23,295 nt of DNA from Candidatus Heimdallarchaeota archaeon. Lineage in GTDB: Archaea > Asgardarchaeota > Heimdallarchaeia > Heimdallarchaeales > Heimdallarchaeaceae. The notes below the pieces were generated by a model, which had not been told where the DNA came from, searched no databases, and saw only the letters and a list, made by a program, of their open reading frames with translations. Location: NCBI GenBank assembly GCA_030603505.1, contig JAUVXQ010000010.1, forward strand, positions 1 through 23,295, read 5' to 3'. Position numbers and translations under genes: made by a program. Positions 8,376 to 16,669 of the stretch are shown piece by piece; the stretch's first letter is position 1; the number at the start of each line of letters is the position of its first letter.

Positions 8376-9092
8376 TTAGTATAATTGACTATTGACAACT
8401 TTTTCTATTTCGAATGCTCTGAAGAATGCCTTAGATACACCATCTTGTAATTCATCAATTCTAGATCTATGTAGATTGGATATTCTAATTGAATGAATTC
8501 TGTCTTTATCCATTCTATAACCCAGTTTTTCCTCAATTCTGCGTATAATGAATTTTTCTCCATCTTGTATCATAGCATCAGTCACATCTGACGAAATAAC
8601 GTAATCCTGATGAGTTCCTAATATGATGATACTGGTTAAATCTGATATTAACTCATGATCAATTGCTCTGTTTAACCAATATTCTAGACTTTGAAATGTT
8701 CTTATGTCTGCTACACTATATGTTAGAATTAATACAATTACATCATTAATACTTCTAACGTTGAAATACATGTCAATTGCATCTTCAAAGGCTAATCCTT
8801 GACCAATTTCAGCTTTTCCTTTTTGTCCAGGCATGATATATAATTGTGAGCTTATTGTTACCTTGTATTTCTCAATATTTGAGTAAAGAATGAAATAATC
8901 AAATTCAAGATTAACAGATTTTGATAAATTTGTACACTTCGCATCAATGAATGAACCTTTCTTATAACTTGCTAGGTTCAATGCTGTATGAGTTTTGCCA
9001 ACTGCCCCATCTCCTATGAATACAACACCTCCGGTACATATAATATCTGTTTCTCGACAAATGAGCTGTTTATGAATATCGTCAGAACCCAT
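8376..9092 (-). CDS. MglA-like small GTPase (Ras superfamily)
   Basis: This is a 238-residue protein when started at ATG 9092; an in-frame TTG at 9101 is a weaker alternative. The P-loop is GDGAVGKT (residues 27-34). The switch II region reads LYIMPGQ (84-90): it has PGQ without the usual Asp of DxxGQ, as in bacterial MglA (TVPGQ), so it fits the MglA-like prokaryotic GTPases. The G4 motif is THQD (160-163) instead of NKxD, close to the TxxD seen in Rho-type proteins. The protein is soluble, with no lipid-attachment cysteine near the C-terminus (it ends VVNSQLY). A TATA-like TTTTATAA sits at about 9146-9153. The large membrane protein follows 178 bases downstream on the same strand, probably cotranscribed. 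MglA partners carry roadblock/longin-type folds, so the cytoplasmic tail of that protein is a natural candidate partner (inference). Confidence 0.88.
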   Translation of the reverse strand: MGSDDIHKQLICRETDIICTGGVVFIGDGAVGKTHTALNLASYKKGSFIDAKCTNLSKSVNLEFDYFILYSNIEKYKVTISSQLYIMPGQKGKAEIGQGLAFEDAIDMYFNVRSINDVIVLILTYSVADIRTFQSLEYWLNRAIDHELISDLTSIIILGTHQDYVISSDVTDAMIQDGEKFIIRRIEEKLGYRMDKDRIHSIRISNLHRSRIDELQDGVSKAFFRAFEIEKVVNSQLY

Positions 9093-9256
9093 TGTTGACA
9101 ACTTCGAATGTGGTTAAACTCTTAAATGAATCTACCAATTATTAGTTATAAAACTAATTGTAAATGCAACCCAAAATTAAGCAAGAGAAATGGTTACTAG
9201 AGTTTTTCAACCTTACCAAAGTCTCTATACGAGGATAATTCAGTTAGAGAATTTTG

Positions 9257-9291
9257 GTCATTTCTTTTTGTCATTTCTTTTTGTCATTTCT
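9257..9291. repeat. 13-base tandem repeat, 2.7 copies
   Basis: The unit GTCATTTCTTTTT is repeated twice and followed by a partial third copy. It lies in the 308-base gap between the GTPase gene and the ABC gene (both -). On the minus strand it is purine-rich, so it is not a T-tract terminator for those genes. The rest of the gap holds the conserved 3' flank copied at 3139-3236 and the GTPase promoter; no gene is seen. Confidence 0.7.
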
Positions 9292-9400
9292 ATTAATATA
9301 CTTCTAATATAATGTCCAATAAGTTCTCATATAACCAAGGTTAAGCAGCATTTTTTCAACTTGAAGGATATTGTAAGAACTTGAAGAAATCTATTTTTGA

Positions 9401-11188
9401 TTAAAACACTCCTTGGAACTCGTAGTAGGTCTTATATAGTTCCTGATATGCTTTATTGTGTTTCATCAACTCAGTGTGAGTTCCATCACCAACTATCTTT
9501 CCTTCTTCAAAAACTAAAATTCTATCAGCCCCAATTACAGTAGATAATCTATGCGCTATCACAATACTTGTTCTATTTTTGAATAATTCTTCCAAACCAT
9601 CTTGAATTAAACTTTCAGTATAGGCATCTACGGATGCAGTGGCTTCATCTAAGATAAGAATTCGGGGGTTAGCTATTAATGCTCTTGACATAGAAATTAG
9701 TTGTCTTTGACCCATAGATAATTTAGAGCCTCTTTCACCTACATCGGTTTCCAACCCTTCAGGCAAGAATTCAACAAAATCTGTTACATGACTAGCGCTT
9801 ACAGCTTGTTCTAATTCCTTTTCTGTTGCTTCTGGGTTTCCATAGAGAATGTTATCTTTAATGTTACCAGAAAAAAGATAGGGGTCTTGAAGAACTATGC
9901 CTAAATGCTTCCTATATTTATCAATGTCTAAACTGCGGATATTGTTTCCATCGATAAGAATTTCTCCATCTATAATTTCATAAAAGTGAGCAAGAATAGA
10001 GATTAGAGAAGTTTTACCAGATCCAGTATGACCAACGATTGCAACATTCTGCCCTGCAGGTATGAACAAGTTAATTCCATCAAACAGAGTAGTTTCATCT
10101 GAATAACCAAATAGTACATCCTTAAATTCTATTTGGCCTTTAATATCGCCAAGATCTTTTGTTCCACTAATCATTAAACTCGGAACTTCTAGTATAGAAA
10201 AAATCCTTTCTGCAGATGCTCTACCAGCCTGAAACTGTGCAACTTGTTGTGAAACACCTATCAATGGCCCCATGAGATTCAAAGAATACATATAGAAGAG
10301 ATAGAGATCACCGATTGATATCGCATCACTCACAACATATCTAGCACCTTGAAAAATAATTATAAAAATAATTGCAGATGCGATAAAATCAAATATCGGA
10401 AATAATATTGAAAAAGTTAGACCTCTTTTAATATTAGCCCTTAAATTTGTTTTATTTAAATCATAAAATTCTTGTTTGTTTTTTGCTTCTCGAGCAAAGT
10501 TTTTAGCAATAGCAATTCCAACAATACTTTCTTGCATCGCTCCATTAACAGCAGCAACAGTTAAACGACATTCACGACTAAATCTCATCAGGAAATAACC
10601 CATAACACCCATCACAATGAAAATGAAAGGAGCTATAATTAAAATTCCAAGAGTTAATCTCCACTCAATAACAAACATAATAACTAGCATGACAACTAGA
10701 TTTAGAAAATTGACTGTAATCTCTACAAAAATAAGCATAAAGTTACCCAATTCCCAAGTATCGTTTACTACTCGAGACATAATTCTTCCTGTTTTATTCT
10801 TATCGAAGAAAGAAAGATCATGTTCTTGCAATTGGATGAACATATCATTACGAAGTTTTGTTACTGTTCTTGAAATGATAGTCCATTCTATTCTTATAAT
10901 TAAATACATTGTAACCCATGTAATGATTGTACCAGCTAAATAAAACCAACCGTAAAGATTGACATTTGTAAAATTAACACCAATTGTTTTTGAAATTTCA
11001 TCTATAGCTACTCTAAGAAACAAGGGAACACCAATACTAATACCAGTGTTAAAAGCAAAGGCTAGAAGGAGTATAAACAACATTTTTTTCTCTGACCGAG
11101 CAAAAAGCCATAACCGTTTGACTGTTTCCCCAAAGCTATAATCTTTATCATAATAAGCTTTTTCCGCCTGCCCAAAAGTTTGTGACAT
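9401..11188 (-). CDS. ABC exporter subunit 2 (consensus ATPase half)
   Basis: This 595-residue half-transporter has an N-terminal membrane domain with about six helices (residues 35-300) followed by an ATPase domain. Visible motifs are Walker A GHTGSGKTS (about 384), Q-loop VLQDPYLF, signature LSMGQ (about 489; not the consensus LSGGQ), Walker B ILILDEATASVD with the catalytic Glu (about 507), and the H-loop AHRLS (about 541). It belongs to the type IV (MsbA/LmrA-like, COG1132-type) exporters. Its ATG overlaps the stop of the upstream subunit gene by one base (TAATG), so the two are translationally coupled and should form a heterodimer. It contributes the catalytic Glu to the active ATP site. 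The substrate is unknown; drugs, lipids or peptides are usual for the family. Confidence 0.92.
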   Translation of the reverse strand: MSQTFGQAEKAYYDKDYSFGETVKRLWLFARSEKKMLFILLLAFAFNTGISIGVPLFLRVAIDEISKTIGVNFTNVNLYGWFYLAGTIITWVTMYLIIRIEWTIISRTVTKLRNDMFIQLQEHDLSFFDKNKTGRIMSRVVNDTWELGNFMLIFVEITVNFLNLVVMLVIMFVIEWRLTLGILIIAPFIFIVMGVMGYFLMRFSRECRLTVAAVNGAMQESIVGIAIAKNFAREAKNKQEFYDLNKTNLRANIKRGLTFSILFPIFDFIASAIIFIIIFQGARYVVSDAISIGDLYLFYMYSLNLMGPLIGVSQQVAQFQAGRASAERIFSILEVPSLMISGTKDLGDIKGQIEFKDVLFGYSDETTLFDGINLFIPAGQNVAIVGHTGSGKTSLISILAHFYEIIDGEILIDGNNIRSLDIDKYRKHLGIVLQDPYLFSGNIKDNILYGNPEATEKELEQAVSASHVTDFVEFLPEGLETDVGERGSKLSMGQRQLISMSRALIANPRILILDEATASVDAYTESLIQDGLEELFKNRTSIVIAHRLSTVIGADRILVFEEGKIVGDGTHTELMKHNKAYQELYKTYYEFQGVF

Positions 11189-13098
11189 TATTTAGAACTT
11201 CCTACAGTCTCAGAAACAGAATCACTCGTTATATTGTCTGCTTCTAATGGTGGTAACTCTGTGTATCTCTTGAATATCTCTCGATATGGTTTGAAGGTTC
11301 TGATTAGATCATTATGATGTCCTACTTTTAGAACTCGCCCTTTATCCATAAAAACAATTTTTGTAGCGGTTTTAAGTGAAGAAAGCCTATGTGTTATGAT
11401 TATTGTTGTTCTCCCAGTCAAGAGTTTCTCAATAGCTTTCTGTATTTTGGCTTCCGTTTGAGCATCTACTGCACTAGCAGATGCATCCATTATCAATATC
11501 TTAGGGTTTAAAATAAAACCTCTAGCCATAGCAATTCTTTGCTTTTGTCCTCCAGATAAAGTAACACCCCTTTCTCCTACCATTGTCTCATAACCATCAG
11601 CAAAAGACATTATAAATTCATGAGCTTGAGCAGCTTTAGCTGCTTCAACAATATCTTTTTTTGTTGCATCGCCTTTTCCATAAGAAATGTTAGAACCAAT
11701 TGTTGTGGAAAAAAGGAAAGTATCTTGTTCTATAACCCCTATTATACTTCGAAGAGTGGTAATGTCCCATTCTTGGATATTAACACCATCGACTAAAATT
11801 GAACCTTTAGTAGGACTATATAATCTTAAAAGAAGTTTACTTAAAGTGGTTTTTCCGCAACCTGTTGGTCCTAAAATTGCAACAGTTTCTCCAGGGTCTA
11901 TTTTTAAAGATACATCATTAACAACAAAAAGACTATCTTTTTTATAAGAAAAAGAAACGTTGTTAAATTCAATTAAACCTTCAAGATCTTCTAAAATAGT
12001 TTCTCCTCCCTCATCCTCAGACTCCACTGAAAGCACTCTAAATATTCTTTCTGCTCCCGCTAACCCTAATAAAGTCATATCTAATACCCATCTCAAAAAC
12101 ATCGTTGGCATTCCAAGAAACCCAGCCAAAGTTAAGAAAGTAATCAATTCTCCTATTTGAATCGGTTGAATTGTTAACTGCCAACCAAAGAGATTAAACA
12201 AAATTGGTCCAATAATTGATGCTTCGATAAGATATGCAGCACCCAAAAAGATAGAAGCGGTTACAACGCTTATTATTAAACTTGGAATATAATAAGCTGA
12301 GGCTATACCTCTTGTTACAAGAATTTCTTCTAATTCTTTGATGGTTTTATTAAATTTCTTTTTCTCCCTTTCTTGACCACTAAAAGTTCGAACAACTCTG
12401 ACACCAGTAAGATTTTCTTGGAGTTCAGCGTTCATTTTAGCGACACTAGATTGACGTTTAATACTGAGAGGTAACAGTTTTTTACCAAACTTATAAAGGA
12501 AGTAGAAGTAAAAGGGCATAGCGAGTAGAAACACTAGAGATAACGTTGGTGAAGATACCCACATAGCAATGAAAGTGGCTACTAAAGTGAATATAGTTGT
12601 ACCTATCATTCTAACTCCAGGAGAAACAGATGCATTAATCATGCGAGTATCAGCTGTTGCCATGCTCATTAAATCGCCAATCTTTGCACTGTCGTGAAAA
12701 TCCATGCTTTTCGTTTGTAAATTCTCATATAATTCTAACCGGATTTTCATCTCTACATGTTGAGCCATTATTTCATTGAGCGCAGAGGATATGAAATTAA
12801 TAACTAACCTTGCCAAACCTAAACCTAAAATAAATAGAGCCAACCTTATAATTATTTCTAAGTTTTTAGACGGTATATATATTTCAAAAACATCACCTAA
12901 TATAAATGGAATGAAAATCTGTAGAGCTATTCCTCCCAGAGAGCATACAGTGATAATAGCTATTTTACCTTTATGATCAAAAATATGACCTAAAAGCCAA
13001 TATTTGTGACTTTTAGTATACCATCTTTTTTTTAGAAAATAAAAATGTTTTGATTTTTCTTGTGTTTCCAATGTAGAAGTAGAGGTCTTTAGCGTCAT
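11188..13098 (-). CDS. ABC exporter subunit 1 (degenerate ATPase half)
   Basis: This 636-residue partner has the same layout: a membrane domain (about residues 45-330), then an ATPase domain with Walker A GPTGCGKTT (about 406), Q-loop VIEQDTFLF, consensus signature LSGGQKQR (about 512), and H-loop THRLS. Walker B reads ILIMDASASAVD, with Ala where the catalytic Glu should be. Its own ATP site is therefore degenerate, while its LSGGQ completes the active site on subunit 2. This asymmetry is typical of heterodimeric exporters such as TM287/288 or BmrCD. The start at 13098 follows TAGGAATTC, and a TATA-like TTTATTAA lies about 50 bases upstream. The first 128 codons are duplicated at 14482-14872. 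Confidence 0.92.
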   Translation of the reverse strand: MTLKTSTSTLETQEKSKHFYFLKKRWYTKSHKYWLLGHIFDHKGKIAIITVCSLGGIALQIFIPFILGDVFEIYIPSKNLEIIIRLALFILGLGLARLVINFISSALNEIMAQHVEMKIRLELYENLQTKSMDFHDSAKIGDLMSMATADTRMINASVSPGVRMIGTTIFTLVATFIAMWVSSPTLSLVFLLAMPFYFYFLYKFGKKLLPLSIKRQSSVAKMNAELQENLTGVRVVRTFSGQEREKKKFNKTIKELEEILVTRGIASAYYIPSLIISVVTASIFLGAAYLIEASIIGPILFNLFGWQLTIQPIQIGELITFLTLAGFLGMPTMFLRWVLDMTLLGLAGAERIFRVLSVESEDEGGETILEDLEGLIEFNNVSFSYKKDSLFVVNDVSLKIDPGETVAILGPTGCGKTTLSKLLLRLYSPTKGSILVDGVNIQEWDITTLRSIIGVIEQDTFLFSTTIGSNISYGKGDATKKDIVEAAKAAQAHEFIMSFADGYETMVGERGVTLSGGQKQRIAMARGFILNPKILIMDASASAVDAQTEAKIQKAIEKLLTGRTTIIITHRLSSLKTATKIVFMDKGRVLKVGHHNDLIRTFKPYREIFKRYTELPPLEADNITSDSVSETVGSSK

Positions 13099-13344
13099 GA
13101 TTACTGAATTCCTACTGAAGAATTATTCTTGAAATCTTTAATACCTACTTTAATAAAGGTATCATTATTCCAATAAAAGGAACTATATTGTTTTTAATGA
13201 CTTTTCGCTTGCTACTTCTCCTTTTCATACTCTTCATGTATTTCCTTTATGAATTTTTAATAAGTGAAATAATTTCATTTCTCTGATGTGACACTAAAAC
13301 AAAGTGTCCAATACCATAAACCAATATTCCCTTTTTTTTGAAAG
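12714..13344. repeat. direct repeat copy A (631 bp)
   Basis: This stretch, covering the 5' end of ABC subunit 1, the intergenic region and a hydrolase gene remnant, matches 14482-15120 in the same orientation at roughly 90% identity by eye. Similarity starts at TTTGTAAATTC and ends after the T-run followed by AAAG. The two copies flank the LRR-like gene. Confidence 0.85.
13183..13344 (-). pseudogene. 3' remnant of the alpha/beta hydrolase gene
   Basis: Read on the minus strand it encodes pieces matching the last 53 or so codons of the hydrolase at 14957-15772. KKGILVYGIGHFVLVSHQRNE contains the GxGHF motif with the catalytic His. A frameshift then leads to early stops (near FIKEIHEEYE). It has no 5' end, no start and no nucleophile region, so it is dead. 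It arose by the duplication described for the flanking direct repeats. The gap 13345-13487 holds only the leader of the next gene. Confidence 0.8.
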
Positions 13345-13487
13345 TGTGAACCTTTGAGTAGAAAAAAACTGAGAGTGTGAAAGATTTCATAACATAAAAA
13401 GATTGATCTATCGTCAGTATCAATGAAAGTAATTATTCTAAAGGAAATATTAAATGTGTTTGGATATTCTTAAATAATTCTGTTACC

Positions 13488-14399
13488 ATGTTCAAAATAA
13501 TGGGTGAAGTTATAAATTATGGAGATTTAGTTAAGCGAAACTACTATTCATGGACAAATCTCAATAGAGCAACTGTTAATTATGATTTCGATTTTGAGAG
13601 TTTTTATGATGATTTGCTTAATAAATTATATGAACATAATTTATTTTATGATGATTATGCAAATGCTGATACAGAAGTGTTTTTTACAGTAATAGAAGAA
13701 GATGACCCACCTTGTTTTATAGACGGAGAAGATAGTTGTTATAATCCACACACTTTCAGATTTTTGGTTTATAACGAAAAATATGATAATGAAAATATTT
13801 TTTATCACCTTTTCAAAGAACATAAAATAAAAGACCCTAATATTGTCGAACAAATATCAATAGGACCTTGGAAAACTCCAAAAATTGATTTAGAACCTCT
13901 TAGAAACTGTACAAATCTTACATGTCTCGAAATAGACTACAATATTGAGTTGAATAATATAGAATACATACCAACGAAAAATATACGAAGACTTAAACTT
14001 AAGGTCTCTGGACCTATTGACAGATATATTGAGCACATACAAAAAATGAAAGAACTTAAATCTTTATCATTACGTGTTGTGGACGAATCAGCTCAAATAG
14101 ACTTAACACCAATAACAACAACTAATACAAAAATAGAAATACTGAGTATTTCAACTAATGATAAAAAGGTAAATATTAAATCCTTATATAAGTTAAAAAA
14201 TCTCAACAGAACATTATTAGTAAATATACATGATATAGATTTCCATTCACTATATAAATTAGAAAAATTAGAGCGACTAGATATACTGTCAAACGAGGAA
14301 ATCGATACTACTAAATTATTACCGTTATTGGATAGGGATGTATCAGTATTTATAAATGGTAAATATCAATATCCTATTAGAGGACCAAAATTGAACTGA
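13488..14399 (+). CDS. LRR-like repeat protein, unknown function
   Basis: The protein has 303 residues and is very rich in Asn, Ile, Asp and Lys; the gene is visibly more AT-rich than its neighbours. The N-terminal 120 residues are acidic and match nothing I recognise. From about residue 135 there are leucine-rich-like segments (DLEPLRNCTNLTCLEI, NIRRLKLKV, LKSLSLRV, KIEILSI, LERLDILS) at 20-25-residue spacing, suggesting a short LRR solenoid and a protein-binding role. There is no signal peptide or membrane helix. ATG 13488 and ATG 13500 are both possible starts. It is the only gene on this strand between minus-strand genes and is flanked by direct repeats, so it looks like inserted cargo. 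Confidence 0.75.
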   Translation: MFKIMGEVINYGDLVKRNYYSWTNLNRATVNYDFDFESFYDDLLNKLYEHNLFYDDYANADTEVFFTVIEEDDPPCFIDGEDSCYNPHTFRFLVYNEKYDNENIFYHLFKEHKIKDPNIVEQISIGPWKTPKIDLEPLRNCTNLTCLEIDYNIELNNIEYIPTKNIRRLKLKVSGPIDRYIEHIQKMKELKSLSLRVVDESAQIDLTPITTTNTKIEILSISTNDKKVNIKSLYKLKNLNRTLLVNIHDIDFHSLYKLEKLERLDILSNEEIDTTKLLPLLDRDVSVFINGKYQYPIRGPKLN

Positions 14400-14431
14400 T
14401 AGGAAAGTAAAGACTATTCACACGTTTTTGT

Positions 14432-14872
14432 TTAGGACGAGTTTACATTTATTTTGTCTTTTCTTACTCGTCCTATTTTTCTTTGTAAATTCTCATATAA
14501 TTCTAACCTGATTTTCATCTCTACATGTTGTGCCATTATTTCATTTAGCGCAGAGGATATGAAATTAATAACTAACCTTGCCAAACCTAAACCTAAAATA
14601 AATAGAGCCATCCTTACAATTATTTCTAAGTTTTTTGACGGGATATATATTTCAAAAACATCACCTAAAATAAATGGAATGAAAATCTGTAGAGCTATAC
14701 CTCCAAGAGAGCATATAGTGATAATAACAATTTTACTTTTATGATTAAAAATATGACCTAAAAGCCAATATTTGTGCGATTTAGAGTACCATCTTTTGTT
14801 TAGAAAATAAAAACGTTTTGATTGTTCTTGATCTTCCAGTGTAGAAGTAGAGGTAGAGGTCTTAAGTGTCAT
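14432..14872 (-). pseudogene. truncated 5' copy of ABC exporter subunit 1
   Basis: The first 129 or so codons match the ABC protein at 11188-13098 with about a dozen substitutions, through KIRLELYENLQ. After that the frame enters unrelated sequence (RKIGRVRKDKINVNSS) and stops. It has only the first two membrane helices and no ATPase domain, so it cannot transport. The frame is still open and the upstream region is conserved, so a short membrane peptide might be made. Confidence 0.85.
14433..14475 (+). terminator. 10-bp inverted repeat with T-rich tail
   Basis: TAGGACGAGT (14433-14442) and ACTCGTCCTA (14466-14475) are perfect inverted repeats separated by 23 T-rich bases and followed by TTTTTCTTT. 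It lies 34 bases after the LRR-like gene and immediately before direct repeat copy B. It may act as a terminator for the + strand gene, or mark the end of the inserted segment. Confidence 0.5.
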
Positions 14873-15120
14873 AATTACTGGATTCCTACTGAAGAATCAT
14901 TTTTGAAATCTTTAAAACCTACTTTAATAAAGGTATCATTATTCCAGAAAAAGGAACTATATTGTTATTAATGATTTTTCGCTTATTAACTCTCCATTTT
15001 CATATTCTTCATGGATTTCCTTGATGAATTTCTTAACAAGTGAAATAATCTCATTTCTCCGATGTGACTCTAAAACGAAGTGACCAACACCATGAACCAA
15101 TACTCCTCTTTTTTTCAAAG
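14482..15120. repeat. direct repeat copy B (639 bp)
   Basis: This is the partner of 12714-13344 in the same orientation. It covers the truncated ABC fragment, the intergenic region and the 3' end of the intact hydrolase gene. A six-base insertion (extra S-T codons in the ABC fragment) and scattered substitutions distinguish it from copy A. Confidence 0.85.
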
Positions 15121-15772
15121 ACACTGCTTGATCAAGAATAATAGGAATCGCTTGTTTGCTTGTCATAGGATCTTTTAAACCATTTATTATTAAAAAGGGA
15201 GAAGAAATCTTCCTTATTAAATGATTTTCTTTTTTTGAATTCCTTATTTCTTTAAAAAGCATCTTTAGGGGTATTTTAGGAAAGTTTTCTGCCTTCCACT
15301 CTAAATATTCATCAGGAAGAAACGAATTTTCTCTTATTTTTTTATAGGGCACTCGAATATATCTAATTCTGATAAATTTGGATAACCATGCAATAAATGT
15401 AAGAGCTTTGGAAAAAATACCACCTGTTCCTAAAAGAATCATGGCATCTAAAGGGGAATGATGAGTTATGTAATGGAAGATTATACCTGCTCCAAAGGAA
15501 AAACCTATTGCAAATACGCGATTGTATTCTTTTTGCTTGTTAGCTATTAAATCCCTTCCCCAGTCATAAAATTCTTGTGCATTATCAGGTTTAGTTAGCT
15601 CCTTGTAGTTAACCCCATGATAAGGAAGTAATGGTACATAAATATCAAAAGGAATATCACTTAATGCTTCGATCATCTCTTTCTTGTCATAAGGAGTACC
15701 CGCTATCCCATGCAGAATAAGCAAGCAGTCTTTTGAATTATTATTGACGGAAATATCTTCGGAGTAATCCAT
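14957..15772 (-). CDS. alpha/beta hydrolase (lipase/esterase-like), complete
   Basis: This 271-residue protein has all the expected parts: HGIAGTPYD oxyanion segment (21-29), VPLLPYHG (46-53), nucleophile elbow GFSFG with Ser92, Asp201 in NGLKD, and His231 in HGVGHF. It fits monoacylglycerol lipase/carboxylesterase-like hydrolases. There is no signal peptide, so cytoplasmic action on lipid or small esters is likely; the substrate is not known. A TATA-like CAATATAAT (15791-15799) places transcription start near the ATG, suggesting a leaderless message. It is paralogous to the partial gene at 1-649, and its 3' end is repeated at 13183-13344. It is divergent from the iron-sulfur gene at 15994. 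Confidence 0.88.
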   Translation of the reverse strand: MDYSEDISVNNNSKDCLLILHGIAGTPYDKKEMIEALSDIPFDIYVPLLPYHGVNYKELTKPDNAQEFYDWGRDLIANKQKEYNRVFAIGFSFGAGIIFHYITHHSPLDAMILLGTGGIFSKALTFIAWLSKFIRIRYIRVPYKKIRENSFLPDEYLEWKAENFPKIPLKMLFKEIRNSKKENHLIRKISSPFLIINGLKDPMTSKQAIPIILDQAVSLKKRGVLVHGVGHFVLESHRRNEIISLVKKFIKEIHEEYENGELISEKSLITI

Positions 15773-15790
15773 ATAATCACTATTCTTGTT

Positions 15791-15799
15791 ATTATATTG
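15791..15799 (-). promoter_or_regulatory. TATA box of hydrolase gene
   Basis: CAATATAAT on the minus strand lies 19-27 bases before the ATG at 15772, the distance expected for a leaderless archaeal transcript. Confidence 0.45.
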
Positions 15800-15891
15800 A
15801 AAAAGGGATGTTTAGTATTAATATTTATTTTTTTTACAAAATCTATCAGATTCTGAATCAGTAGAAAAAATAATTGAAACGCTTTTAAGGA

Positions 15892-15900
15892 TATATAAAT
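15892..15900 (+). promoter_or_regulatory. TATA box of iron-sulfur protein gene
   Basis: TATATAAAT in GGATATATAAATAG is a strong archaeal TATA match. Transcription would start near 15925, giving a leader of about 70 bases to the start at 15994. Confidence 0.55.
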
Positions 15901-16669
15901 AGATCTTTCTAAAACACCGTCTGGAAACGTTTTTTAATATTATTTTCAATTTTGCAAAATGCTTAATAAATCTCCCAATATTCTAAAATTAACTTGAGTG
16001 AAATTAATACTTCTAAAGTGGAGAGAATTAAGAAATTCATGTTTGAAAGAATAGGTTTGCCTAAATTTCTAAAGATTATAGATCTAGAAGACTCGCTTGC
16101 TGAGAAAGACAGCACAATTAGTTTTTCATCGGATTCTCCAACCCGTTTTGATATTCCATTAGAGTTTGCTAGACGACAAGGAGATAATGTGCCTTTAAGA
16201 GTAAAAACCATGCCTCATATTCTTTCATGTATGAAAAATATGAAAAAAGCAATCCTCGAACTGAAAAACAACAGCCAAAATCCTAGAAGAACTATTGAAG
16301 AGAACGAGTTGGATGAATTGCATACTTTTATCCAATCTCTGAATATCTCTGGAATTGGATTTACCAAGGTTCCTCAAGAATTTATCTTCCAGAAAAAAGC
16401 TGTTGCTTATGAAAATGCTATTGTTCTAGCTATGAATATGGATAATGAAAAAATAAATACTGCTCCAAGCAAAAAATCTCTCAAAAACATCTGGATGACT
16501 TACGACAAGCTCGGTGTAGTTGCTAATAAGGTTGCTAGGTATCTGAGAGAGAAGGGGTTTGCTTCTCATGCTTCACATCCGCTTGGAGGAATAACACTTT
16601 ATCCTCGTTTAGCTGAAAAAGCAGGAATGGGCGGTTTTGGTAAATCAGGTCTGTTTATTACTCCTATCA

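Noticed and set aside
9257..9291. 13-base tandem repeat as an origin iteron or regulatory array
   Set aside because: Fewer than three copies, low complexity and no replication gene nearby; slippage is enough to explain it.
14454..14744. Plus-strand open frame in the ABC fragment, with a twin at 12776-12976
   Set aside because: Present in both copies only because the underlying ABC coding sequence is duplicated; it is antisense to it.
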